Shown here: positions 25,938 through 34,298 of the stretch, in pieces
Position numbering within the stretch: position 1 is the first letter of the stretch
Layout: every line of letters begins with the position of its first letter
Assembly (NCBI RefSeq): GCF_021261325.1
Contig: NZ_JAJSBI010000007.1
Coordinates: 62,001 to 126,000 of the forward strand
Source: Streptomyces guryensis
GTDB lineage: Bacteria > Actinomycetota > Actinomycetes > Streptomycetales > Streptomycetaceae
Direction: 5' to 3'
DNA: 64,000 nt
Program-made: the position numbers and the translations under genes
Notes under the pieces: model-generated
Seen by the model: the letters and a program-made list of their open reading frames with translations, nothing else
Told to the model about the DNA's origin: nothing
Database searches by the model: none

Positions 25938-26167
25938 ACACGTTGCGTGACACCTGATCCTGATGTGCCCGAACCTTCCTACCGCCCAATGGGTGGCTCA
26001 GCCCCTGAATTCACCTCTAATCCGCCCGGAAGGGGGTCTTGATCAGGTATAGGACTCGGCAACACCTCACTCGAAAGAGTGCTGGGGCGATGGCTGCCTG
26101 GACCACGTAGGCTCGTGCCAGGCGGGAAAACCTCGCCCATACAGCCGTACGAAACCAGGAGCTGATC

Positions 26168-26512
26168 GTGATTCCCGGTGGTGGCCAGCCCAACATGCAG
26201 CAGCTGCTCCAGCAGGCCCAGAAGATGCAGCAGGACCTGCAGCGGGCGCAGGAGGAGCTGGCACAGACGGAGGTCGACGGACAGGCGGGCGGCGGCCTGG
26301 TGAAGGCCACCGTGACCGGCTCCGGCGAACTGCGCGCCCTGAAGATCGACCCGAAGGCGGTCGACCCGGACGACACGGAGACCCTCGCGGACCTGATCGT
26401 CGCGGCCGTCCAGGCGGCGAACGAGAACGCCCAGAACCTCCAGCAGCAGAAGCTGGGCCCGCTGGCCCAGGGCCTGGGCGGCGGCAGCGGCATCCCGGGC
26501 CTGCCGTTCTGA
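26168..26512 (+). CDS. YbaB/EbfC family nucleoid-associated protein
   Basis: 114 residues from GTG 26168 with AGGAG upstream. It has MQQLLQQAQKMQQDLQRAQEELA coiled helix, then VEGxG-type strand (VKATVTGSGELRALKIDP) and a second helix DLIVAAVQAANENAQ, the standard YbaB fold. It binds DNA as a dimer and is commonly encoded just before recR, as here (80 bp apart). It probably shares the recR transcript. Confidence 0.93.
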   Translation: MIPGGGQPNMQQLLQQAQKMQQDLQRAQEELAQTEVDGQAGGGLVKATVTGSGELRALKIDPKAVDPDDTETLADLIVAAVQAANENAQNLQQQKLGPLAQGLGGGSGIPGLPF

Positions 26513-26592
26513 GACCGGGCCCGCCTTTCTAAGAGGGGCGTCCGCCAACTACCGTACGTACTTGTAGGGAACCCCGGGAAGGACGGCAGTCC

Positions 26593-27192
26593 GTGTACGA
26601 AGGCGTGGTGCAGGACCTCATCGACGAGCTGGGGCGGCTGCCCGGCGTCGGTCCCAAGAGCGCCCAGCGGATCGCCTTCCACATCCTGCAGGCGGAACCG
26701 ACGGACGTACGGCGCCTCGCGCAGGCCCTGATGGAGGTCAAGGCGAAGGTGCGCTTCTGCGCGACCTGCGGCAACGTCGCACAGGAAGAGCTGTGCAACA
26801 TCTGCCGCGACAGCCGCCGCGACCCCTCCGTCATCTGTGTGGTCGAGGAGCCGAAGGACGTGGTCGCGGTCGAGCGGACCCGCGAGTTCCGCGGCCGTTA
26901 CCACGTCCTGGGCGGAGCGATCAGCCCGATCGAGGGTGTCGGACCGGACGACCTGCGTATACGAGAACTTCTCGCGCGGTTGGCCGACGGTACCGTCACG
27001 GAACTGATCCTGGCCACGGACCCGAACCTGGAGGGCGAGGCCACAGCGACCTACCTCGCCCGCATGATCAAGCCCATGGGCCTCAAGGTCACCCGCCTGG
27101 CCAGCGGCCTCCCGGTGGGCGGAGACCTGGAATACGCGGACGAGGTGACCCTCGGCCGCGCCTTCGAGGGGAGACGACTTCTAGATGTCTGA
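26593..27192 (+). CDS. recR: recombination mediator protein RecR
   Basis: 199 residues, the normal length, from GTG 26593 behind GGGAAGGACGG. The helix-hairpin-helix LPGVGPKSAQRIAFHIL, a four-Cys zinc finger (CATCG...CNICRD) and the Toprim domain (ICVVEEPKDVVAVERT, ATDPNLEGEATATYL) are intact. RecR works with RecF/RecO to load RecA on gapped DNA. It overlaps the following DUF5063 gene by eight bases. Confidence 0.97.
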   Translation: MYEGVVQDLIDELGRLPGVGPKSAQRIAFHILQAEPTDVRRLAQALMEVKAKVRFCATCGNVAQEELCNICRDSRRDPSVICVVEEPKDVVAVERTREFRGRYHVLGGAISPIEGVGPDDLRIRELLARLADGTVTELILATDPNLEGEATATYLARMIKPMGLKVTRLASGLPVGGDLEYADEVTLGRAFEGRRLLDV

Positions 27193-27844
27193 CGCCACGC
27201 TGCACGACGCGACGCAGGACCCGGACGACTTCGCGGTCCAGATCGCGGACCAGGTGGAGAGCTTCCTGGTCGCCGTCACGGAGGTGGCGAAGGGCGACGA
27301 GCCCGACTCGGCCGTGCCCTTCCTCCTCCTGGAGGTCTCCCAGATCCTTCTGGCCGGCGGCCGCCTCGGCGCGCACGAGGACATCGTGCCCGACGAGCGC
27401 TACGAGCCGGACACGGGCCCGGACGCCGACGTGGACGACCTTCGCGAGAACCTGGCCCGTCTGCTGGACCCGATCGACGTCTACTCCGAGGTCTTCGACC
27501 CCTACGAGCCGCGCAAGGCCCCGGTCCCGGCCCGTATCTCCGACGACCTGACCGACGTCATCACCGACCTCCGCCACGGTATGGCCCACTACCGCGCGGG
27601 CCGCACCTCGGAGGCCCTGTGGTGGTGGCAGTTCTCCTACTTCTCCAACTGGGGCTCCACGGCCTCGGCGACCCTGCGCGCCCTGCAGTCGATCGTCGCC
27701 CACGTCCGCCTCAACCAGCCCCTGGAGGAACTGGACGGCCTGGACACGGACCAGGCCCCCATGGGCGACGAGACGCTGGAGTTCGAGGCGGGCCAGGTGA
27801 TGCAGGAGGAGATCGGGGGGCCGTTGGGGATCAAGCAGGGGTAG
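27185..27844 (+). CDS. DUF5063 domain protein
   Basis: 219 residues. The ATG at 27185 lies inside the recR end (eight-base overlap), so translation is coupled. It is an acidic, all-helical soluble protein with FAVQIADQVESFLVAVTEVAK and the conserved block DLRHGMAHYRAGRTSEALWWWQFSYFSNWG, typical of DUF5063, a family found next to recR in actinobacteria. Function is unknown. The linkage hints at recombination or repair. Confidence 0.85.
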   Translation: MSDATLHDATQDPDDFAVQIADQVESFLVAVTEVAKGDEPDSAVPFLLLEVSQILLAGGRLGAHEDIVPDERYEPDTGPDADVDDLRENLARLLDPIDVYSEVFDPYEPRKAPVPARISDDLTDVITDLRHGMAHYRAGRTSEALWWWQFSYFSNWGSTASATLRALQSIVAHVRLNQPLEELDGLDTDQAPMGDETLEFEAGQVMQEEIGGPLGIKQG

Positions 27845-27924
27845 CGGGACCCCGGCGCCCCCGGGACGGCCGATTCCCCGCACTCTCCTGACAGGTGGCG
27901 GACAACGTGGTCATCATGTGACGT

Positions 27925-30486
27925 ATGAGCGCCTTGTTCGACCGCCGACCCGCGGTAGACGCCTCCGTCGAGGCCTCCGCCGCCTCAGCAGTCGCTGCCG
28001 GGCGGGACATCGGGCAGGCGATCACGGCCCCCGGCGCGGTGGGCATGCACATCGAGAACGCCACGCTGCTGTCGCCGGACGCCTGTCCGCCCGCCGCCGA
28101 CGTCGCCTGTCCGGCGGGCGTGTTCCACCTCCCCACCCGGGCCGCCCTGTTCGTGGGCCGCGATCCTGAACTGGCGCTGCTGGACGAGGCGTTGGCCACC
28201 CCGGGGCAGGCGCTCGTGCACGCCATGCACGGCCTCGGCGGTATCGGCAAGTCCGCTCTCGCCGCCCGCTGGGCCTCGGGCCGCGTCGGGAAGAATCGCC
28301 CGGTCTGGTGGATCACCGCGGACAGCCGGGCGGCGGTCGACGCGGGTCTGGCCAAACTGGCCGCTGCCCTCTGTCCGTCCCTGGTCACCCTCCTCGCCCC
28401 GGAGCAGCTCGCCGAGTGGGCCCGCCAGTGGCTCGCGTCCCACTCCGATTGGTTGCTCGTCCTCGACAACGTCTCCGACCCGGCCGACGTCTACCCTCTT
28501 CTCTCCCAGGCCACTTCGGGCCGTTCCCTGATCACGAGCCGGCGCTCGACGGGCTGGCAGGGCATCGCGGAACGCGTCGAGTTGGACGTGCTGACGGTCG
28601 AGGAGGCGGTAGACCTTTTCAACCAGATCCGCGGCGGTGCGGAGCCCGCGGACGTGGCCGCGCTCTGCGCGGAACTGGGCTGCCTCCCCCTGGCGGTCGC
28701 CCAGGCCGCGGCCTACTGCGCCCAGACCCATTGCACGCCCCGGGAGTACCTGGACGACCTGGCCGCCTATCCGGCGGAAATGTACGCGGCCACCGAGGAG
28801 GGCGGCGACAACGAACGCACCATCGCCCGAATCTGGCACCTCACCCTCGACCGCCTGGCCGACGATCCGCTGGCTGTGCGGCTACTGCTGATGCTCGGCT
28901 GGTACGCCCCCGAGGGCATCCCGCGTTCCCTCTTCGGGCCCCTGGGCAAACCGCCCGCCGTACGGGGCGCGCTGGGCCGCCTCGCCGCCCACAGCATGAT
29001 CACGCTGTACGACGACACCGTGTCCGTGCACCGGCTGGTGCAGGCGGTGTCCCGGACCCCGGCGGAGGGCGACGACCACCGCCACACGGTCGCCGTCGAG
29101 GCCGCGCGCAAGAGTGCGGTGCGGACTCTGGCGGCGGCGATTCCCGAGGACCCGTACGATCCGAGTGCCTGGTCGACCATGCGCCTGCTGCTCCCGCATG
29201 TCGAGGCCCTGATCGAGCACGCGGGGCCGGAGACGGACACGGAGACGACGGCGCGTCTGCTGGCGTGGACGGCCGACCAGCTGAGTTCCACCGGACCAGG
29301 ACTGGCGCCAAAGGCCATCGCTCTGTTCGAACGCACCGAAGCCGCCCGGAGCCGGCTCTTCGGCGCCGAGTCCGCCCAGACGCTGGAAACGCGCGCGGCA
29401 CTCGCGTATGCCCTGTATCGGGCGGACGACCACGAGCGCGCCGTCCCGCTCGCCGAGCGGGTCCTCGCCGACTGCGTGAGAGCGCTGGGCGATGATCACG
29501 ATGTGACGCTCACCGCCCGCCTGAAACTGGCACGGATGCTCCGGCCCGCGCGGGGCAACGAGCGGGTCGGAGCGTTGCTGGAGGACGTAGTGGCGAGGCG
29601 TGCGCGGATTTTGGGGAAACAGCACCCGCGGACCTTCCAGGCGCGCAAGCTGCTTGCCCTGAATGCCTCGGACCACCGCTCGTACCCGGACGCTCGCTCC
29701 GCAATGGACCTGCTGGACACGCTGTTCGAGGAGTGCCGGACGGCTCTGGGCGCGGACCATCACGTGACTCTTTCGATCCAGGGGGAGCGACTGACGCTGG
29801 CTCCGGAAGTGCACCTCATGAAGAGCGAACTGGGGGAGATGTTCGAGAAGTTCGGCTTCTACGGCTCCGCCGATCCCTCCCCCGACGCGATGCCCGGCAT
29901 GGTTGCGGCCGTGAAAGCCCTCGGCCCCACGGGGATGAGCAACATGATGGGCTCGGCGACTCATCCGGACGAAGCCGAGCGGTATGCCGCCGCGTGTGAG
30001 CGTGTGTACGGGAAGGATCATCCCAAGACCTTGACGGCGCGGATCACACTCGCTGGTGCGTACGCCTTCGTGGGACAGGGGGGCAACTTGTCCCAGGCGG
30101 TGGACCAGGTGGTGTCGGACGCGGCGCGGATGCTGGGCACCGATGACTCGATCGTCTCGACCTTCCGGGGCCTGCGAGACATGCTCAAGCAATTCCCGCT
30201 CCTCCAGACCAACCTGTCGGGCGGGCTGGAAGAACTCGCCGCCAGGGCACGACAGATGTCGCCGCCTTCCTCCCCTGGGTCGGCTGAGTCGAAAGCGGAG
30301 GCCATCGAGCCGATCCTGGCCTGGTTCCAGAGTGTCCGCGAGTCGGCCGTGAACGGGACCCTGAAGCCTTCGGACATGGCCGACCTGCTGAACCAGGCGA
30401 TGCAGACGCTGGTCGCCGTGGCCCCTGACTCGCTGAAGCTGCCGCTGGAAGCACCGTCGGAATCCCCGGAAGACGAGAACCCCTGA
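27925..30486 (+). CDS. NB-ARC/TPR STAND ATPase with N-terminal amyloid-type motif
   Basis: 853 residues. ATG 27925 is the first possible start because an in-frame stop lies just upstream. No strong ribosome site is seen. Residues 14-36 carry a motif containing SAVAAGRDIGQAIT that matches, without gaps, two repeats in the tail of the next gene (12 of 23 identities with the second). A HIENATLL segment and FVGRDPELALLD follow. The NB-ARC has Walker A GLGGIGKS (103-110), Walker B LLVLDN (Asp181), ITSRR (203-207) and CLPLA (253-257). The C-terminal half is TPR-type helical repeats with the ALGDDHDVTL pattern, which would be the sensor. The architecture is that of an NLR whose N-terminal motif seeds a downstream partner. 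It opens the accessory pocket. Confidence 0.88.
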   Translation: MSALFDRRPAVDASVEASAASAVAAGRDIGQAITAPGAVGMHIENATLLSPDACPPAADVACPAGVFHLPTRAALFVGRDPELALLDEALATPGQALVHAMHGLGGIGKSALAARWASGRVGKNRPVWWITADSRAAVDAGLAKLAAALCPSLVTLLAPEQLAEWARQWLASHSDWLLVLDNVSDPADVYPLLSQATSGRSLITSRRSTGWQGIAERVELDVLTVEEAVDLFNQIRGGAEPADVAALCAELGCLPLAVAQAAAYCAQTHCTPREYLDDLAAYPAEMYAATEEGGDNERTIARIWHLTLDRLADDPLAVRLLLMLGWYAPEGIPRSLFGPLGKPPAVRGALGRLAAHSMITLYDDTVSVHRLVQAVSRTPAEGDDHRHTVAVEAARKSAVRTLAAAIPEDPYDPSAWSTMRLLLPHVEALIEHAGPETDTETTARLLAWTADQLSSTGPGLAPKAIALFERTEAARSRLFGAESAQTLETRAALAYALYRADDHERAVPLAERVLADCVRALGDDHDVTLTARLKLARMLRPARGNERVGALLEDVVARRARILGKQHPRTFQARKLLALNASDHRSYPDARSAMDLLDTLFEECRTALGADHHVTLSIQGERLTLAPEVHLMKSELGEMFEKFGFYGSADPSPDAMPGMVAAVKALGPTGMSNMMGSATHPDEAERYAAACERVYGKDHPKTLTARITLAGAYAFVGQGGNLSQAVDQVVSDAARMLGTDDSIVSTFRGLRDMLKQFPLLQTNLSGGLEELAARARQMSPPSSPGSAESKAEAIEPILAWFQSVRESAVNGTLKPSDMADLLNQAMQTLVAVAPDSLKLPLEAPSESPEDENP

Positions 30487-30510
30487 CCCGCTGTCCGTCA
30501 CAATGCGGCA

Positions 30511-30912
30511 ATGGCGTTGAAACCTTGGGCATGGGCTGGAGTCGGTCTCTTCGGGGCGGGTGCGGCGACGCTGATCGCGGTGGCTGTCGTGGACCTCGGC
30601 AAGGCGGACCAAGTGGCGAGCGTGACCGGAGGAGTTGTCGGTCTCGTCGGTCTCGCGCTGGCCCTCGTCGCACAGTTCGGCGGCACCTCCACCCCGGGGG
30701 CCCCGCAGTCGAGCGTCAGCGCTCCCGGCGCGGGCGCGATCGCCGCAGGCGGCAACATCGGTACGGCGTCCACGGGCGGTACGACGGCACCGCCCGCGCC
30801 CGCGCCACCGCCACCGTCGGGAGGCACGACGGCGCCGGGCAGCGTGTCCGCCTCCGGCCCTGGCTCCATCGCGGCCGGCGGCGACATCGGCTCGGCGTCC
30901 ACCGGATCCTGA
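30511..30912 (+). CDS. small two-TM protein with two C-terminal amyloid-type motif repeats (candidate effector)
   Basis: 133 residues, 24 bp after the NB-ARC gene and surely on the same transcript. Residues about 8-28 and 37-58 are hydrophobic helices. The rest is a flexible Pro/Gly/Thr tail containing two copies of a 23-residue motif (68-90 and 111-133; cores GAIAAGGNIGTAST and GSIAAGGDIGSAST; 17 of 23 identical). The same motif starts the NB-ARC protein. The simplest reading is that the ATPase, once assembled, templates these motifs and clusters the membrane helices, possibly making a pore or damaging the membrane. No database family was recognised. Start-site choice is moderate. Confidence 0.75.
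   Translation: MALKPWAWAGVGLFGAGAATLIAVAVVDLGKADQVASVTGGVVGLVGLALALVAQFGGTSTPGAPQSSVSAPGAGAIAAGGNIGTASTGGTTAPPAPAPPPPSGGTTAPGSVSASGPGSIAAGGDIGSASTGS
30712..30909 (+). repeat. two 23-residue motif repeats in the effector tail
   Basis: Copy 1 is encoded by 30712-30780 and copy 2 by 30841-30909. Both contain I-A-A-G-G-(N/D)-I-G-(T/S)-A-S-T-G. The third copy is at 27964-28032 in the NB-ARC gene. Confidence 0.8.
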
Positions 30913-30994
30913 ACAGAGCATCACCTCGGCCCCAATTCCCCCATCACGTCACGCAGTTGCGCACCTAGGGCTACGCTCGGTAGTGGCTGAGTAG

Positions 30995-31848
30995 GTGCAC
31001 GCCGGGGTGTACCGGTCGGACGTGCGTGCGGTGTCAGGCCAGTCCAGCAACTCGAACTCCCAACCGCCTGTTGCCTGGCGATACGCCGGTGACCAGCTGA
31101 AGCGGTGGCGTGTGAAGGCGGACGTCACGCGCGAGAAGCTCGCGTCCGCCGCCAACTACTCCCCGGACACCATCACGTCGATGGAGCGCGGGCGCGCAGG
31201 CCGACTTCCCGTGTGCTGGAGGTGGCGGACGAACTGTGCGATGCGCGGGGGATGTTGAGTGCGGCCAAGGAGTTCATGAACCGGGAGCGGTTCCCTGCGC
31301 GGGCGCAGGACTTCATGGAGCGGGAGAGGGAGGCCACCAGTATCTGGTGGTACGAAGACACGTATATCCCTGGCCTGTTGCAGACGAAGGGTTACGCGCG
31401 TGCACTCATCGACAACCACGTTCCGCCGCTGGACGACGAGACGGTGGAGGAGCGGGTCGCGGGGCGGATGGAGCGACAGGCCATCCTCACGGACCGGATG
31501 CCGCCGGTGGGGCTGAGCTTCGTTCTCTACGAGGCGGTTCTGCGCAGCCCTCAGGTGGACGACGAGCAGCTGCGCCGTCCCCTGGAGGTGGCCCGCCCCC
31601 GGAATGTCGTTGTGCAGGTGATTCCCTTCGAACGTGCCATTCCTGCGGCCCTCATGGGGTCGATGGTGCTGCTGGAGACCCGGGACCATGAGCGATGCGC
31701 CATTCACGGAGGGGTCGTTCGCCAGCGAGCTTTCGGCGGATCCGGGGGTTGTCAGCCGCGTGACCGAGCGGCTTAGCGTGATCCGCACGCAGGCTCTCGC
31801 CCCGATGATTCCGCCCGCTTCCTCGAACGGATGGTGGATCAGCCGTGA
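30995..31848 (+). pseudogene. XRE/DUF5753 regulator broken by three frameshifts
   Basis: The protein can be followed through four segments in changing frames. The first is an HTH (DQLKRWRVKADVTREKLASA...ITSMERGRA). The second is the long DUF5753 domain after about 31195 (RPTSRVLEVADELCDARG ... IWWYEDTYIPGLLQTKGYARALI ... VIPFERAIPAALMGSMVLLETRDHER). The third runs after about 31700 (FTEGSFASELSADPGVVSRVTERL), and the fourth after about 31805 (DDSARFLERMVDQP, stop 31846-31848). Each change is a small indel, some in short homopolymers. Intact relatives pair with DUF397 proteins to control development and antibiotic genes. Here the gene looks dead unless the sequence has errors. Confidence 0.75.
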
Positions 31849-31991
31849 GCGACCAGCTGAAGTGGTTCAAGTCGAGCTACAGCGACAGCGAGGGTGGCGC
31901 TTGCGTCGAAGTCGCGTTCGCCACCGCCATCCACGTTCGTGACTCCAAGCTCCCCGCGAGCCCCGAGCTCCACGTCACCGCCCCCGCCTGA
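31845..31991 (+). CDS. truncated DUF397 protein
   Basis: GTG 31845 overlaps the end of the XRE pseudogene as GTGA. The 48 residues read MSDQLKWFKSSYSDSEGG then CVEVAFATAIHVRDSKLP, the DUF397 signature. The family normally continues ...PAAWTAF. Here the frame reads APA, stop, TAFIP, so the conserved Trp codon TGG appears to have become TGA (31989-31991). The lost C-terminus adds to the evidence that this regulator pair has decayed. Confidence 0.65.
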   Translation: MSDQLKWFKSSYSDSEGGACVEVAFATAIHVRDSKLPASPELHVTAPA

Positions 31992-32251
31992 ACGGCCTTC
32001 ATTCCGCAGTTCAGCCCGGAGCTTGAGCCTTGGGCTTCGAGCTCTTCCACTGGGTTTTGCGATATCTGGTTTGGTTGAAATCCAACCCAACCAACCAAGT
32101 CTGTACGTGAGTTGAGGCGTCGTACCTCGAATGGGTGACGTTCCGTGATTGGCTTGCACCGGAACGTAAAGCCGCTCTAGGTTCGCGGCAAACGACCAAA
32201 TAGTTCGGCCCCGGTCGGTGCGCCAACACCGGCTCCGGGGCCTGACCTACG
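31992..32251. other. non-coding gap with AT-rich and repeat-containing sequence
   Basis: No gene was found. It holds an unusually A/T-rich run with repeated AACC/CCAA (about 32078-32096) and an inverted repeat TTCCG...CGGAA (about 32140-32164). It probably carries the promoter for the gene at 32273. Confidence 0.4.
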
Positions 32252-32272
32252 GATCGAACGGAACCTTCGATC
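32252..32272 (+). promoter_or_regulatory. inverted repeat abutting the start codon at 32273
   Basis: GATCGAA (32252-32258) and TTCGATC (32266-32272) flank a seven-base loop, CGGAACC, that contains the only GGA available as ribosome site. The repeat ends at the base before the GTG. As RNA it would sequester or present the ribosome site. As DNA it could be an operator. Confidence 0.5.
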
Positions 32273-33326
32273 GTGGCCTACGCCCAGCCTAGTCCTGCCC
32301 TGCCGTCCCCGTCGCACCCCATGGCCAAAACGGGCTACGGAAAACGCGCCGTAGGTGACGAAGACCCGCACGCCGACCCGGACTTCGCACACCTGAGCCT
32401 CCGCGACCGCGAGATCGCCGTCTTCGTCGATCGTCTCGAAGACGGCCACGCCATGGGCCACAAGGTCATCGCCGCCGAGCATCCGCGCTACGGCCGGCAG
32501 GCAACCCGCGTCTCCTTGGGCGTCCTCGTCCTCGTCGGCCACCTGCGCTGGATCAAGGAGCACGTCACCGCCGAGGACGGCACGATGCGCTGCGTGACGC
32601 GCACGTACTGGTCGCGCACCCGCAGGTCGGCGGCGTGGTGGGCGGACTTCGCACGGGAGCGCGACGGCAAGGACGTGACCGAGCACTACCAGCCGGGGCT
32701 GGCTCGGATCGAGGAAACCGCGGAATCCGAGGCCGTCCCGGTTGCCGAGGGTGAGCTGGAGTCCGCCCCACAAGCCGAACAGCCCGAGTCGGACGAAGAG
32801 GCCGCCGAGCAGCCCAGTGCTGCCTATCTGACCCTCGCCGAACTCCGCGCTTTCGACGCCCGTATGCCCCTGTCCGACCGCGACTGCCGGGTCCTTGAGC
32901 CCCTGGCCGCGGAGTGGCTGGCGCGTGGCGCGACGACGTACGACCTCACGAAGGCCCTGACCGACGGGCTCCCAACCGCCGAGACCCAACCCGGGCGGGC
33001 CCGCCGGCAACCGATTGGAGAACAAGATGCCCCCGAAGAAGGCGAAGGCGCGCCAGAAGACCGCGCCGGCTCGTGCCCGTGTCACCCGCGTGATCATGGC
33101 CTGCGGCACCTGCGACGCGGACGAACGGACAGCGGAGATCGTCGACGGCCTGTGCCGCGAGTGCCGGGTGGGGCTCGCGCTGGAGACCCAGGACGGAACG
33201 CCGGTCCCGGTGGTCCCACAGACATTCCTGTCCGGCCCGGCACCCGACGTGGTGGACGTCGCCCGCTGGGCCGCCGAGGTCCGCGAGGCGGGCGGCCTGC
33301 GGTCGAAGGCCGGGCGGCGGAGGTGA
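32273..33326 (+). pseudogene. HTH/zinc-ribbon-like Streptomyces protein split by a frameshift
   Basis: The first frame from GTG 32273 encodes TGYGKRAVGDEDPHADPDF, LSLRDREIAVFVDRLEDGHAMG, a winged-helix-like region and AYLTLAELRAFDARMPLSDRDCRVLEPLAAEWL...KALTDGLP. Near 32990-33000 the frame changes. The expected continuation (PAGNRLENKMPPKK ... MACGTCDADERTAEIVDGLCRECR, a two-CxxC zinc-ribbon-like end) lies in another frame and stops at 33326. Relatives I know carry both halves in one chain. One indel in 'gagacccaaccc' accounts for it. It could be DNA-binding, and function is unknown. Confidence 0.6.
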
Positions 33327-33643
33327 CCGGGCTGGACGAAGACTCCGGGCGCCTGTCCTTGACCTCGGCCCGGACCTCACCGCCCTGCTGCGGGCGTACA
33401 CGGAGGGGATTCGGCAGTCGATCGACGCCGCGGTCGCGGATGCGGTGAAGGAGTACCTCGGCACGCACCCGAACCACGAGCAATTGCGTGCCGCCGGGCT
33501 TGCGGCCATACGGGAATACGAGGGGGGAGTTCGGGGCCTTCGCCGAGTCGGAGCTCGCGGAGGCCGATGTGCGCATCGACCGGCTCTTCGGTCCCGCCGC
33601 TGGGGGCGGTCAGGGAGACGTTCGGGATGGGAGCAGCGTATGA
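33323..33643 (+). pseudogene. small acidic helical protein gene with two frameshifts
   Basis: A GTG at 33323 overlaps the preceding stop (GTGA). Combining frames gives TGLDEDSGRLS, then LDLGPDLTALLRAYTEGIRQ...VADAVKEYLGTHPNHEQLRAAG, then EFGAFAESELAEADVRIDRLFG. The first change is near 33357 (a missing base in 'tcctt') and the second in the G-run near 33524. The restored product resembles small antitoxin-like or coiled helical proteins. I do not recognise a family. Confidence 0.5.
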
Positions 33644-33693
33644 GCGTGCAGGACGCACCGGTCAGGGCACCATGGAGTCGAGGAGGCGACGCC

Positions 33694-34272
33694 ATGACCC
33701 CCAGGACCGAGAACCGGCCGCAGATGTCCGTCGAGGAGTTCGAGGAGCTGGAACGGCATGCGCCGGAGACGGTGCGGCTGGAGTTCATCAACGGAAGGGT
33801 CCAGGCAAAGCCCGTGACCGACGGCAACCACGACCAGATCATCGCCTGGTTGCAGCGGTTGTGCATGCAGCACCGGCCCGAGCTCTGGCTCTATGGCGAC
33901 CGCGGCATGAAGGTCGAGCGGTATCGGAAGGGACGGGCGCGCCCGGACGGCGTCCTTGCGCCGTTCGGATTCCCGACGGGGCATGGGGACTGGTCGGAGG
34001 CGGCGGGCGTTCTCATGGCAGTGGAAGTCACGTCGCACGACTCTGACACGCACCAACGCGACCGAGTCGAGAAGCCTGATGGCTACGCTGCGGCGGGGAT
34101 CCCCGTCTACCTCCTCATCGACCGCGACGACTGCTCGGTCGTCGTGTTCAACCTGCCCGAGGGCGGCCGCTACCGGCATGAGGAGAAGCTGCCTTTCGGT
34201 GCCACGGTCAAGCTCCCCGACCCCGTGAGCATCACCTTCGACACTGAGCCGCTGAAGGGGCTCGTGGACTGA
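33694..34272 (+). CDS. Uma2 family (PD-(D/E)XK fold) protein
   Basis: 192 residues. ATG 33694 is preferred over 33640 because GAGGAGGCG precedes it. Core motifs are MSVEEFEELERHAPETVRLEFINGR (N-terminal strand), RPDGV (Asp), MAVEVTS (Glu), and EKPDGYAAAGIPVYLLID (Lys and hydrophobic strand). All nuclease-type residues are present. It closes the accessory pocket and faces the TauE-like gene. It is clearly diverged from the Uma2 gene at 10005. Confidence 0.82.
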   Translation: MTPRTENRPQMSVEEFEELERHAPETVRLEFINGRVQAKPVTDGNHDQIIAWLQRLCMQHRPELWLYGDRGMKVERYRKGRARPDGVLAPFGFPTGHGDWSEAAGVLMAVEVTSHDSDTHQRDRVEKPDGYAAAGIPVYLLIDRDDCSVVVFNLPEGGRYRHEEKLPFGATVKLPDPVSITFDTEPLKGLVD

Positions 34273-34298
34273 GCCACTGGGCGCTGTGAAGCCACGCC

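Noticed and set aside
31105..31776. A free-standing 223-residue gene
   Set aside because: Its first 30 residues are out-of-frame HTH sequence. It is the middle part of the frameshifted XRE/DUF5753 gene.
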